Assembly (NCBI GenBank): GCA_023439305.1
Contig: JAEXOO010000040.1
Coordinates: 124,001-188,000 of the forward strand
Direction: 5' to 3'
Length of the DNA: 64,000 nucleotides
Source: Pseudomonadota bacterium
GTDB lineage: Bacteria; Pseudomonadota; Gammaproteobacteria; Burkholderiales; Burkholderiaceae_B
In this document: in pieces, positions 1-8,659 of the stretch
How the letters are laid out: each line of letters opens with the position of its first letter
Numbering within the stretch: position 1 is the stretch's first letter
Notes under the pieces: model-generated
Seen by the model: the letters and a program-made list of their open reading frames with translations, nothing else
Told to the model about the DNA's origin: nothing
The model's database searches: none
Program-made: the position numbers and the translations under genes

Positions 1-146
1 TTGGCGGCTATGGCTATTTGAAAGACTATCCGGTGGAGAGGCTGGTGCGCGATGCGCGGGTGCATCAGATCCTGGAGGGTACGAACGAAATCATGCGCGT
101 TATCATTGCTCGACAGATCATTGATCAGGGAGCTGATATCCGATGA
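1..146 (+). CDS. Acyl-CoA dehydrogenase, C-terminal end (partial)
   Basis: The first 146 bases encode the last 47 residues of an acyl-CoA dehydrogenase; the gene begins before the window. The reading frame starts at base 3 and carries the family signature QILEGTNEIMR, which lies in the C-terminal helical domain near the FAD and subunit interface, followed by a short tail to a TGA. The stop overlaps the next start in an ATGA arrangement, a sign of translational coupling. With 3-hydroxyisobutyryl-CoA hydrolase and 3-hydroxyisobutyrate dehydrogenase downstream, isobutyryl-CoA is the likely substrate (valine degradation). That substrate is inferred from context; the visible residues show only the family. 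Confidence 0.9.
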   Translation, partial: GGYGYLKDYPVERLVRDARVHQILEGTNEIMRVIIARQIIDQGADIR

Positions 147-1297
147 ACGATGCCGTGTTGTTTGAGCGTCTTCCCGCTAGGGATGGACAGGTGCTGGGAT
201 TGGCTACGCTGAACCGGCCACAAGCATTGAATGGACTGAACCTGGGCATGTGTCGCGCCTTGATGGACCAGTTGCAGGCCTGGGCTACCGACGAATCGGT
301 GGCGCTGGTGATTCTGCAGGGGGCGGGCGACAAGGCGTTTTGCGCCGGCGGCGATCTGCACGCCCTGTATGCCGGCATGCAGGCCAATCAGGCCGGGCAG
401 GCTTGGGATAATCTGTATGCGCGCGAGTTTTTTGATGTGGAGTATCGCCTGGACTACCTGATCCATACCTATCCCAAGCCGATATTGTGTTGGGGCAACG
501 GGATTGTCATGGGCGGCGGAGTCGGGCTTTTCAACGGCGCCAGCCACCGCGTGGTGTCCGATACCACGCGCTTTGCCATGCCGGAGATTTCCATCGGCCT
601 GTTTCCTGATGTGGGAGGGACCTGGATGCTGGCGCACCTGCCGTCAGGCATCGGTCATTTCCTGGCCTTGAGCGGCGCTCAGATCAACGCGTCTGATTGC
701 TTGTTCCTGGGGTTGGCGGATGCCTATCTGCCGCAGGAGCGCTATGACGCTTTGCTGCAGGGCCTGCAGCAGATCGATTGGCAGGGCGATCGAGCCCTGA
801 TGGATCGGCTTGTGCATGACGCTCTGACCGAAGCCTGCGGCGGGGCCCAGCCGCAGCCAGGGCCTCTGGAGCAGCATTACGGTGTATTGCGCACCCTGTG
901 CGCCAGCCGCGATTTCGAACGCATCTGCCGGGGCTTGCTGCGCTGGCAGGGCAGCGACGATGCCTGGCTGGCGCGAGCGGCGCAGACTTTCTCCCGTGGC
1001 TCGCCGGGTTCAGCGCGTCTGTCCTACACCTTGCTGGAGCGGGTGCGCCATCTGTCGCTGGCGCAGGTCTTCCAACTGGAATACATCGTGTCGTTGCAGT
1101 GCGGCGTGCAGGGTGATTTCCTGGAAGGCATCCGGGCCTTGCTGATCGACAAGGACAAGCAGCCGCGTTGGAAGCCCGATACGCTGGACAAAGCGGATGC
1201 CGCCTGGGTAGAGCGCTTTTTCGAGCCCGCCTGGCCTGCGGACCTGGATCACCCCCTGGCCGACCTGGGCCAAACCGAGGACGAAGCGGCCGCTTGA
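143..1297 (+). CDS. 3-hydroxyisobutyryl-CoA hydrolase (crotonase family)
   Basis: A 384-residue crotonase-fold protein, probably hydrolysing 3-hydroxyisobutyryl-CoA to free 3-hydroxyisobutyrate in cytosolic valine breakdown. The first oxyanion-hole segment is FCAGGDL at residues 66-72, and the second is GNGIVMGGG at 118-126. MPEISIGLFPDVG around residues 146-158 places a Glu and an Asp where the HIBCH subgroup has its catalytic acids. The length also fits HIBCH (350-390) better than ordinary enoyl-CoA hydratases (about 260). It starts 4 bases inside the preceding acyl-CoA dehydrogenase and is followed by mmsB 31 bases downstream, so the three genes look like one operon. A general enoyl-CoA hydratase/isomerase role cannot be excluded. 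Confidence 0.88.
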   Translation: MNDAVLFERLPARDGQVLGLATLNRPQALNGLNLGMCRALMDQLQAWATDESVALVILQGAGDKAFCAGGDLHALYAGMQANQAGQAWDNLYAREFFDVEYRLDYLIHTYPKPILCWGNGIVMGGGVGLFNGASHRVVSDTTRFAMPEISIGLFPDVGGTWMLAHLPSGIGHFLALSGAQINASDCLFLGLADAYLPQERYDALLQGLQQIDWQGDRALMDRLVHDALTEACGGAQPQPGPLEQHYGVLRTLCASRDFERICRGLLRWQGSDDAWLARAAQTFSRGSPGSARLSYTLLERVRHLSLAQVFQLEYIVSLQCGVQGDFLEGIRALLIDKDKQPRWKPDTLDKADAAWVERFFEPAWPADLDHPLADLGQTEDEAAA

Positions 1298-1328
1298 GCC
1301 GTCTGTCTGACTTCACTAAGGAGACATC

Positions 1329-2219
1329 ATGGACACCATCGCATTTATCGGATTGGGCCATATGGGCAAGCCCATGGCCTTGAATCTGATCAAGGCCGGC
1401 TACACCCTGCAGGTCTACGACGTGCTGGAATCTTCCATGGCCGAGCTGCGCCAGGCGGGGGCCCGTAGCGCCACTTGCGCAGCCGAAGCCGTCAAGGGCG
1501 CTCAGGCGGTACTGACCATGCTGCCGGCCGGCAGGCATGTGCGCCAGGTCTATGAAGGCGAGCAAGGCCTGTTGCAGGTCGTGGGGCCGGGCACCTTGCT
1601 GGTGGACTGCAGCACGATTGAGGCCCAGGTCAGCCAGGATCTGTCAGCGCAGGCGGCGCAGCGCGGCCTATCCATGCTGGATGCGCCGGTCTCGGGCGGC
1701 ACGGCAGGGGCGGCCGCCGGCACCTTGACCTTTATTGTAGGAGGCGAGGCGCAGGCGCTGGAGCGTGCGCGGCCTTATCTGGAGGTCATGGGCAGGAATA
1801 TCTTTCACGCGGGCAAGGCTGGGGCCGGGCAGGTGGCCAAGATCTGCAACAATATGCTGCTCGGCGTGCTGATGGCCGGCACGTCCGAAGCGTTGGCGCT
1901 GGGCGTGGCGCATGGGCTGGATCCCCAGGTCTTGTCGTCCATCATTGCCCGCAGTTCGGGTCGCAACTGGGCGACCGAGCTGTACAACCCCTGGCCGGGC
2001 GTGATGCCGGATGTGCCGGCGTCGCGGGAGTACGAAGGGGGGTTCGGGACGGCCCTGATGCTGAAGGATCTGGGCCTGGCCGCCGATGCCGCCGTGCGTC
2101 AAGGCAATGCGGTGCCTTTGGGCGAACTGGCCCGTAATCTGTATGCCCTGCATGCATCCCAGGGCCATGAAAAGCTGGATTTCTCCAGCATTCTCAAGCT
2201 GTACCGGAATCGTCCTTGA
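1329..2219 (+). CDS. mmsB: 3-hydroxyisobutyrate dehydrogenase
   Basis: A 296-residue NAD(P)-dependent beta-hydroxyacid dehydrogenase, expected to oxidise 3-hydroxyisobutyrate to methylmalonate semialdehyde. The N-terminal Rossmann motif GLGHMG is at residues 8-13, the substrate-binding DAPVSGG at 118-124, and the conserved lysine of KICNN at about 171. The ATG has a strong AAGGAG ribosome site at 1318-1323. It follows the hydrolase whose product it would use, which supports a valine pathway role over the related tartronate semialdehyde reductase. Its last 26 bases overlap the 3' end of the opposing ygfZ gene. Confidence 0.9.
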   Translation: MDTIAFIGLGHMGKPMALNLIKAGYTLQVYDVLESSMAELRQAGARSATCAAEAVKGAQAVLTMLPAGRHVRQVYEGEQGLLQVVGPGTLLVDCSTIEAQVSQDLSAQAAQRGLSMLDAPVSGGTAGAAAGTLTFIVGGEAQALERARPYLEVMGRNIFHAGKAGAGQVAKICNNMLLGVLMAGTSEALALGVAHGLDPQVLSSIIARSSGRNWATELYNPWPGVMPDVPASREYEGGFGTALMLKDLGLAADAAVRQGNAVPLGELARNLYALHASQGHEKLDFSSILKLYRNRP

Positions 2220-3114
2220 GCTCGGGCAGCGCATAGGGCAGCGGCTGCACGCGCAGTGGCTGCCCGCCTTCCAGGCGGTAGGCATCCTGGGTGAAGTCCG
2301 ACCACTGCACCTCCAGGAGTACGTACAGACGCTGCTGGCCGGCGTGCCAGGCGCGGTTGATGATGCGCGCGGCCGGGCTGTCGGGCTGGCCCTGCAGCCA
2401 TACGTCGGCGCCTTCAGCCGGCTCCAGCGCCGACGGCAGTACGTCGGTGGCGGCAGCGGCCATGCGGCGTTTCACCGTGCCGCGATAGTGGCTGCGGGCC
2501 ACCACTTCCTGTCCCGGGTAGCATCCCTTGCGAAAATTGATGGCGTCGATCAAGTCGAGATTCAACGTCTGGGGAATGAACATGTCCTGGGTGGCCGAGC
2601 CAATCCAGGGCAGGCCGGCGAGAATGTCCGCGCTGTTCCAAGGTCCGGCATCGGCTTGGGCCGGCTGCTGCGGGAAGGCGGCGATACGCCAGGCCCGAGC
2701 CTGATCGTCCAGCCGCCCGGGAGCCTGGATCAGCGTGGCGTCATCGGCCTGGAGAATGTCCCAGGCAGCATCGTGGGATGGGGCGGCCGCAACACCCTGC
2801 ACCAGCAGGTCCGTCAGGGTGATGACAACCTTGCTGCGCAGCACGAACATGCGCAGGCGCTTGACGAGGCTGTCCGCCAGATCGCGGCGGACCATGGCAA
2901 ACAGGGTGTCGTCGTGCGCGCGCCAGAGCACCATCGTAGCCAGGGTCCGCCCCTTGGCCGTGCAATAGGCGGCCAGGCAGGCGCGGCCAGGCGGCAAATG
3001 CTCGATATCGTTGGTGACCTGGGCATGCAGAAAGGCGACGGCGTCGGCCCCCTGGAACTGGATCACGCACAGGGCGGGGAGATCAATACACAAAGAAGCA
3101 GGCGTTCCGGTCAT
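2194..3114 (-). CDS. ygfZ: Folate-binding YgfZ/GcvT-like protein
   Basis: A protein of about 306 residues of the GcvT-like, tetrahydrofolate-binding YgfZ family, which supports assembly or repair of certain iron-sulfur proteins in the cytosol. The diagnostic motif KGCYPGQE is present in the C-terminal half, followed by a VVARSHYRG segment typical of the family. I chose the ATG at 3114, giving an MTGTPAS start; an in-frame TTG at 3138 would add eight residues, and neither has a convincing ribosome site. It is divergent from mltG, a neighbour arrangement I recall from other betaproteobacteria, and convergent with mmsB, overlapping its end. Confidence 0.9.
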   Translation of the reverse strand: MTGTPASLCIDLPALCVIQFQGADAVAFLHAQVTNDIEHLPPGRACLAAYCTAKGRTLATMVLWRAHDDTLFAMVRRDLADSLVKRLRMFVLRSKVVITLTDLLVQGVAAAPSHDAAWDILQADDATLIQAPGRLDDQARAWRIAAFPQQPAQADAGPWNSADILAGLPWIGSATQDMFIPQTLNLDLIDAINFRKGCYPGQEVVARSHYRGTVKRRMAAAATDVLPSALEPAEGADVWLQGQPDSPAARIINRAWHAGQQRLYVLLEVQWSDFTQDAYRLEGGQPLRVQPLPYALPELKDDSGTA

Positions 3115-3316
3115 GGCTGAACGAAAAAAGAGAAACAATCTCTAATGATACTTCCATGCGCGCCGGCAGGCCGGTATACCCGCAAGCTGGCCGGGGCATG
3201 GGCGCAGGGCGGCGGCTAGAGGCTTGGTCGCGGCGCGTCCCTGTTACCACTTGTCCGCTCCGGGCCGGGCAATATTCGCCTACGACAAGCCCCATTCTGT
3301 TTACAATACGCCTCGC

Positions 3317-4324
3317 ATGAAAAAAACCATCAAAATCATCTCTGTTCTGGCCGGCTTGGCGGTCGTGGCGGCGGGCGTCGCGGCAGGCGGTGCCTGGTAT
3401 TGGGCCAAGAAGCAGCCAGTACCCATGGATGCCGAGCGTATCGACTATGTCGTCGAAGCAGGATCGGGGCCGCGTGCCATTGCGCGCAGCCTGAACCAGG
3501 CAGGGATACGCATCAACGAAGACGCCTTTGTCTGGATGGCCCGGCTGTCCGAACAAGATACGTCCCTGCAGGCCGGCGCATACGAGGCTGTCAGGGGCGA
3601 TACGCCCTGGATGGTCATGGAGCGTATGTCCAGCGGCAATATGCTGCAGACACGGCTGACGATTCCCGAGGGCTGGACCTACAAGCGCATTCGGGATGTG
3701 CTGGCTGCCAATGAAAAAGTACGCCAGACCTTGAGTGAGGTCAGCGACGAGGATCTGCTCAAGCGACTGGGGGCGGAGCAAGGACATCCAGAGGGGCTGT
3801 TCTATCCGGATACTTATGTGTTCGTGCCCGGGACGGCGGATCTGGACATTCTGCGACGGGGTTTCCAGGCACAGCAGGAGCTGCTGGAGCAGCTCTGGGC
3901 TGATCGCGATGCTGATCTGCCCTTGAAGACCCCCTACGAGGCCTTGATCATGGCGTCCATCGTCGAGCGAGAGACCGGCCATAGTCAAGACCGGGCCCGG
4001 GTGGCGGGTGTGTTCATGAACCGGCTTCGTGTCGGAATGCCGTTGCAGACCGACCCTACCGTTATCTATGGCATGGGCGATGCCTACAATGGCCGCATTC
4101 GCAAACGTGACCTGACCACGGACACGCCCTGGAACACCTATACCCGTAGCGGCCTGCCTCCCACCCCTATTGCCAGCCCCGGCAAGGCGTCGCTGCTCGC
4201 CACCCTGCACCCCGAAAAACACAATTTCTACTACTTTGTGTCGCGCGGCGACGGCACCAGCGAGTTCTCCGCCAACCTGGCGGCGCACAACAGGGCGGTG
4301 GCCAAATACATCTTGAATCGTTGA
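3317..4324 (+). CDS. mltG: Endolytic murein transglycosylase MltG
   Basis: A 335-residue inner-membrane protein that cleaves nascent peptidoglycan glycan strands and helps terminate their growth. The start MKKTIKII is chosen because it leads straight into a single membrane anchor (about residues 5-30); an open frame upstream has no such logic. After the anchor comes a LysM-like region, then PEGLFYPDTYVF and the catalytic segment MASIVERET, with its conserved glutamate, followed by the family's QTDPTVIYG stretch. The length matches the family. In many proteobacteria mltG is followed by tmk and holB; here a dNMP kinase on the other strand sits in between. Confidence 0.95.
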   Translation: MKKTIKIISVLAGLAVVAAGVAAGGAWYWAKKQPVPMDAERIDYVVEAGSGPRAIARSLNQAGIRINEDAFVWMARLSEQDTSLQAGAYEAVRGDTPWMVMERMSSGNMLQTRLTIPEGWTYKRIRDVLAANEKVRQTLSEVSDEDLLKRLGAEQGHPEGLFYPDTYVFVPGTADLDILRRGFQAQQELLEQLWADRDADLPLKTPYEALIMASIVERETGHSQDRARVAGVFMNRLRVGMPLQTDPTVIYGMGDAYNGRIRKRDLTTDTPWNTYTRSGLPPTPIASPGKASLLATLHPEKHNFYYFVSRGDGTSEFSANLAAHNRAVAKYILNR

Positions 4325-4399
4325 TCGGTTCTGTTGCGATAGGTGGAGCAAGCAGCCTGACGCTGACTGTCGTGCTGGACTGTCCGTGTGCTTCCTGGC

Positions 4400-5200
4400 T
4401 CAGGGCAAGGCGTGGCTTTGTTCAAAGGCGCGCCACTGCGCGGCGATTTTATCGGCCAGCTCGGCCAGCCCTTGGTCGTTCATAATCAATCGGTCCTGTG
4501 GTTGGCGCGCGATGCCCCACTCCGAGGAATGCTGACTGATGACTGGATTGCCGGGGCGCTCGATATGCCAGATTTCGCCGCCATGGCGGCGGATGAAGTC
4601 GGCTTCGTTTTCGTAGCGTATGTCTTTGATCAACAGGCAGCGGGCACGAGTCATGTCGGGCAAGCGGTGTGTGGGCGGCGCCAGGGGGCGTTGAGCGCGG
4701 CGCCGCTCGAAGTCCGGGTAGCTGGACAGCACCTGTTCGCGCAGGTGCTCGGCCGCTTGGCGCGGGCTCAAGCCCCAGAAGGTATCGGTGCGGTCGGCGC
4801 TTTCAGGTGTCTGCAGGCAGGCGGGGCTCATGCCGTACAAGGGATCCAAGGCCAATTCCCAGATCGTGTCGCTGCGATCGGGAGCGTGGCTGGGGCCGTA
4901 GTCCAACAGATGCTGGGCGCGCCGCAGCCAGTGCTCGGGATCGCGGGTGCGCATCCAGTCGGTGCCCAGCAGTTGAAAACATTGGCGGGGCGAGCGGTCC
5001 CATAGGGCGATCTTTTTTTCTTTCAGGCTGTCGTCGGTCCAGGCTTCGGCTTGCGTCAGTCCGAAAATGACTTCGCAGGCCATCTTGACCGGATCCGCCA
5101 GGGCATAGGCCGCCAGCAGGGAGCTTTGCGCCAGCAGCAGGCCGGCGACCGTGTCTTTGCCCGAGCGCGCGCGGGCGGCCAGACCTATCATCAAACTCAC
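4400..5200 (-). CDS. Deoxynucleoside monophosphate kinase-like protein
   Basis: A 266-residue P-loop kinase resembling the dNMP kinases first known from T4-like phages (gp1 family), which phosphorylate dNMPs to dNDPs. The N-terminus carries a P-loop variant, GLAARARSGKDT at residues 6-17, followed by an ALADPVK segment and, further on, LLGTDWMR, both of which I associate with this family. The GTG start at 5200 is supported by AAGGA seven bases upstream; an ATG three codons later is an alternative. It lies antisense in the slot between mltG and holB where thymidylate kinase normally sits, and no tmk motif is present in either strand here. Function is by family resemblance only. Confidence 0.75.
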   Translation of the reverse strand: MSLMIGLAARARSGKDTVAGLLLAQSSLLAAYALADPVKMACEVIFGLTQAEAWTDDSLKEKKIALWDRSPRQCFQLLGTDWMRTRDPEHWLRRAQHLLDYGPSHAPDRSDTIWELALDPLYGMSPACLQTPESADRTDTFWGLSPRQAAEHLREQVLSSYPDFERRRAQRPLAPPTHRLPDMTRARCLLIKDIRYENEADFIRRHGGEIWHIERPGNPVISQHSSEWGIARQPQDRLIMNDQGLAELADKIAAQWRAFEQSHALP

Positions 5201-5331
5201 GTCATCTTCCTTGGGAGTGGAGGCGGCATTTTAACCGTTCATATTACAATGGGGATTGGCCTGTCCTCTTGATTGTGTTCAATCCGATCGCGAAGACAGG
5301 ATGTTATGGCGGCAATTCCTAAGGCAACAAC

Positions 5332-6381
5332 GTGTCCGACTGGCTGACTTTCCTTCCCTGGCAGACAAGTGCTGCGCAATCCTGGCTGGGCCAGCGGGAG
5401 CGTTTTGCGCATGCCTGGCTGATTCATGGCCTGCCGGGCACGGGCAAGACGCATTTTGCGCGCGCTGCGGCGGCCAGTCTTCTGTGTGAGCAGCCGGTCC
5501 AGGGACTGGCCTGCGGGCAGTGTCAGGCCTGTCTATGGGTGCGCAGCGGCAATCATCCCGATCTGCGTCTGCTGCGTCCGGAATTCGTTGCGCTCGAGGA
5601 AGACGGCTCTACGGGCCAAGAGGGCGACACGGCCAGCGAGGCGGCGTCCCGGAAAAACCCCTCGCGTGAAATCCGGGTCGAACAATTGCGCCAGTTGCAG
5701 CATTGGTTCAATACCGCGACTCATCGCGGCGGCTGGCGGGTGGCGGTGCTGTACCCCGCCCAGGCACTGAACCTGATTTCCGCCAACGCCTTGCTGAAAG
5801 TATTGGAGGAGCCGCCGGCGCACACCGTTTTTCTGCTGGTCGCCGATGCGCCCGATCGCCTGCTTCCCACCTTGGTCTCACGCTGCCGGCGCTTGCCTTT
5901 GCCGGCTCCGTCGGCCGAGCAGGCGCGCGCCTGGCTGGAGCAGCAGGGCGTGGGTCAGGCGGACCAATGGCTCCATGCCTGGGGCGGAGCGCCTTTGAAT
6001 GCCCTGCGAGCGAGCCAGAAAATGGAGGCCCCTTACCCGGCCTGGCTGGCCCAATGGGTGGACGGCGTGCTGCAGGCCGGCCGCCAGGCGGATCTGTCGC
6101 TGGCCGATGAACTGGAGAAACTTCCTGCCCAGGAATGGATCGAACAATGGCAGCGTCTGTTCATGGATCTGCAGCTCAGCGGGTTTGGCCAGGGGGCCCG
6201 CTATTACCCCTCGTTGCAGACGCGCATCGACGCTCTGGCGGCCCAGGCGGGGCCGGCGTCCTTGGCCGACACCTTGAAATGGCTGGGGCAGCAAAAGGCC
6301 CTGGGCAATCATCCCCTGAATGCCAAACTTTATATTCACCATGCGCTGGACAGGTTGCACCAAGCCTGCAGGCGCGCTTAA
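5332..6381 (+). CDS. holB: DNA polymerase III delta' subunit
   Basis: A 349-residue subunit of the DNA polymerase III clamp loader, which opens and loads the beta clamp. The Walker A motif GLPGTGKT is at residues 33-40, and a four-cysteine zinc module (CEQ..., CGQCQAC) follows at about residues 52-68. The segment NALLKVLEEPPAHT, characteristic of delta'/DnaX proteins, and the SRC motif in VSRCRRLPLP follow. The start is GTG with an AAGG element about eight bases upstream. It is followed by the TatD gene after 15 bases, an arrangement found widely in proteobacteria. Confidence 0.95.
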   Translation: MSDWLTFLPWQTSAAQSWLGQRERFAHAWLIHGLPGTGKTHFARAAAASLLCEQPVQGLACGQCQACLWVRSGNHPDLRLLRPEFVALEEDGSTGQEGDTASEAASRKNPSREIRVEQLRQLQHWFNTATHRGGWRVAVLYPAQALNLISANALLKVLEEPPAHTVFLLVADAPDRLLPTLVSRCRRLPLPAPSAEQARAWLEQQGVGQADQWLHAWGGAPLNALRASQKMEAPYPAWLAQWVDGVLQAGRQADLSLADELEKLPAQEWIEQWQRLFMDLQLSGFGQGARYYPSLQTRIDALAAQAGPASLADTLKWLGQQKALGNHPLNAKLYIHHALDRLHQACRRA

Positions 6382-6396
6382 AAAACTGTATCAATC

Positions 6397-7167
6397 ATGT
6401 TTGTCGATTCGCACTGTCATATCAATTTCCCCGAACTGGCCCAGAACCTGGACGAAATCCTGGAAAAAATGCGCCAGAACCAGGTCGGCCATGCGCTGGT
6501 GGTCAGCGTGAACATGGACGACTGGCCCGGATTGATGGATCTGGTGCGGCCTCACCCGCATCTGTTCGCCTCGGTGGGCGTACATCCTGACTATGAAGAT
6601 GTCGTGGAACCGACGGTCCAGGACCTGTTGGATCGGGCCGCCGATCCTAAAGTGGTGGCCATCGGTGAAAGCGGGTTGGACTATTATCGGCTGCAAGAGC
6701 CGCTGGATTGGCAGCGCACGCGCTTTCGCACGCATATCCGCGCCAGCCGCGAGTCGGGCCTGCCGCTGATCATTCATACGCGTTCGGCCAGTCAGGATAC
6801 GCTGTCCATCATGGCCGAAGAAGGCGCCAGCCAGGCCGGGGGTGTCATGCATTGCTTCACTGAAAGCTGGGACGTGGCGCAGGCGGCAATGGCGATGAAT
6901 TTCTATATTTCCTTTTCTGGCATTGTCACGTTCAAAAGCGCGGCCGATCTGCAGGACGTGGCGCGCAAGGTTCCCTTGAACCGTTTGCTGATCGAAACCG
7001 ATTCGCCTTATCTGGCTCCGGTTCCGTATCGCGGCAAGATGAACAACCCATCCTTGGTGGTTCATGTGGCCGAGAAGATCGCAGAGCTGAAAGGCATCTC
7101 GGCCAAAGAAGTGGAAGAGGCGAGCACTGAAAATTTCTTCAATCTTTTCAGGAAAGTACCGAGATAA
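6397..7167 (+). CDS. TatD-family metal-dependent hydrolase/DNase
   Basis: A 256-residue TIM-barrel metal hydrolase of the TatD family (YcfH branch by position). Members have 3'-5' exonuclease or related DNase activity. Metal-binding residues are visible as DSHCH at 4-8, the conserved glutamate of GESGLDYY, IIHTR, MHCFTES, and the terminal ETDSPYLAP motif. The gene follows holB closely, as in Escherichia coli, and probably shares its transcript. The biological substrate of this branch is not settled, and nothing in the sequence decides it. Confidence 0.92.
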   Translation: MFVDSHCHINFPELAQNLDEILEKMRQNQVGHALVVSVNMDDWPGLMDLVRPHPHLFASVGVHPDYEDVVEPTVQDLLDRAADPKVVAIGESGLDYYRLQEPLDWQRTRFRTHIRASRESGLPLIIHTRSASQDTLSIMAEEGASQAGGVMHCFTESWDVAQAAMAMNFYISFSGIVTFKSAADLQDVARKVPLNRLLIETDSPYLAPVPYRGKMNNPSLVVHVAEKIAELKGISAKEVEEASTENFFNLFRKVPR

Positions 7168-7265
7168 GTTAATGTGATTTATTTGGTTTTTCGGTTTCTG
7201 CCGTCAACACGTTTGTTTATGCTGCACTGTATTAAAGTAAATAATCAAGAAAAGGATATAAGATA

Positions 7266-8150
7266 ATGATTAAAAACAATAATTCAATAAAATTGTCTGT
7301 GCTTTTTTTGCTTGTTGCCGGTGTGTTGGCTCTGCCCGTGCCTGCGCAGGCCCAGCAGCAGGATTCGGAGAGCCGCAACTGGTTTCTGGCGCTTGAGAAC
7401 GACAGACCCAATGTCACGGTGCAGGAGCTTGCGCAGGGGGCCAATCCCAATGCCAAGGATGACAAGGGCAACCCGTCCTTGATGCTTGCCATGCGCAGCC
7501 AGTCCTGGAAAGTGGTGGATGCGCTGTTGGCGAACCGACGCACGGATGTGAATATCGAGAATGCCAGCCGTGAGACCCCCATGATGTATCTGGCGCTCAT
7601 GGGAGAGACGAACCGCCTCAAGGCTTTGCAGGCCCGCGGCGGCCAGATCAATCGCGTGGGTTGGAGCCCCTTGCATTACGCCGCTTCCAAAGGCCGGGAA
7701 GAAACGGTGCGCTATCTTTTGTCGCAGAAGGCCATTGTCAATGCACCGGCCCCGGATGGCACCAGTCCCTTGATGATGGGGGCGCTGTCGGGCAATCGAC
7801 GGGTCGTGGATATGCTGCTGCAGGCCGGCGCTGATCCTACGATGCAGAACGCCCAGGGCCTGAGTGCGGCATCCTGGGCGCGATCGGCCAATCATGATCA
7901 GTTGGCCGACTACCTGGAGCAGCTAGCCGCACGGCGTGCGGCTAGCGCCGGTGGTCCGGTAGTATCGTCGCCAGAGGGCGCGGCGCAGACGTACGGCATT
8001 CCGGATCGGCCTGTGGCGGATGATCCTCATCACGTCGAGACCCTGATTCTGGGAACGGAAACACCTCCAGCTTCCGAACCGGCTCCTAAACCAGCCAAGA
8101 GCAGCGGCTATTTTGACCTGGAACGCTTTGATCGTCCGGCCGAACCCTGA
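7266..8150 (+). CDS. Secreted ankyrin-repeat protein
   Basis: A 294-residue protein with an N-terminal signal peptide (hydrophobic core about residues 10-25, ending in PAQAQ) and about four or five ankyrin repeats between residues 45 and 220. The repeats are visible as GWSPLHYAASKGREETVRYLL, GTSPLMMGALSGNRRVVDMLL and similar units. The tail is Pro/Ala-rich and probably unstructured. AAAAGGA precedes the ATG. It lies 98 bases after the TatD gene, in the same direction. Ankyrin repeats bind proteins; the partner is unknown. A second secreted ankyrin protein occurs at 28609. Confidence 0.85.
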   Translation: MIKNNNSIKLSVLFLLVAGVLALPVPAQAQQQDSESRNWFLALENDRPNVTVQELAQGANPNAKDDKGNPSLMLAMRSQSWKVVDALLANRRTDVNIENASRETPMMYLALMGETNRLKALQARGGQINRVGWSPLHYAASKGREETVRYLLSQKAIVNAPAPDGTSPLMMGALSGNRRVVDMLLQAGADPTMQNAQGLSAASWARSANHDQLADYLEQLAARRAASAGGPVVSSPEGAAQTYGIPDRPVADDPHHVETLILGTETPPASEPAPKPAKSSGYFDLERFDRPAEP

Positions 8151-8162
8151 TAAGGGCTTTCT

Positions 8163-8633
8163 CTAGTGCGGGTTGGTGGGTCTGACACTCAAGGTGTCGA
8201 TCTGCCCTCGAATGCTGCCGGGACGGCAGGCGATGTCGGCGATCTGTTCGTCGCCCTTGTGCACCATCACGCCGCCGTAGACTTCAGGATGCTGCGCCTG
8301 TGCCTCGGTCATGGCTTTGGCGCTGCCTGAATAGACTTCGTAGGTTATATCCTTGTTGGGAAATTCAACGGTGTCCGTCATGTAGCGCCCGAATCCATCC
8401 CATACAAAACCTGAAAGCTCGGACCGGTCTCTCTTGAGCGCCATGTCGGGCGCGGCTCCCGGCTTGCCGAAGGTGTAATAGGCGTTGTCAGCGTCGGCGC
8501 AGATGCGGATTTCTTTCTTGGTCTTGGTCGAGCAGTAAAAGATCTCCTGTCCGATATCGCAGGCATGAGCGGCGGGCAATGGCGCCAGGCCCAAGAAAAG
8601 AGTTCCGGCCACGGTTAAAAGGCGTGTTGTCAT
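8163..8633 (-). CDS. Secreted small cysteine-containing protein, unknown
   Basis: A 156-residue protein with a clear signal peptide (about residues 1-24, ending AAHA before CDIGQ). The mature part is small and has four cysteines: CDIG, FYCST, IRICAD and IACRPG, which could form two disulfides in the periplasm. I do not recognise a named family with confidence; the size, cysteine pattern and YYTFG segment recall periplasmic lysozyme-inhibitor-like proteins, but this is only an impression. It lies 26 bases after the RsiV-like lipoprotein gene in the same direction, so the two may be co-expressed. Confidence 0.7.
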   Translation of the reverse strand: MTTRLLTVAGTLFLGLAPLPAAHACDIGQEIFYCSTKTKKEIRICADADNAYYTFGKPGAAPDMALKRDRSELSGFVWDGFGRYMTDTVEFPNKDITYEVYSGSAKAMTEAQAQHPEVYGGVMVHKGDEQIADIACRPGSIRGQIDTLSVRPTNPH

Positions 8634-8659
8634 GAATTCGGGCGTGTGATGAAGAGCAC

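Noticed and set aside
3083..4351. A 422-codon minus-strand frame opposite mltG
   Set aside because: MltG motifs are clear on the plus strand, and this frame also crosses the ygfZ start region.
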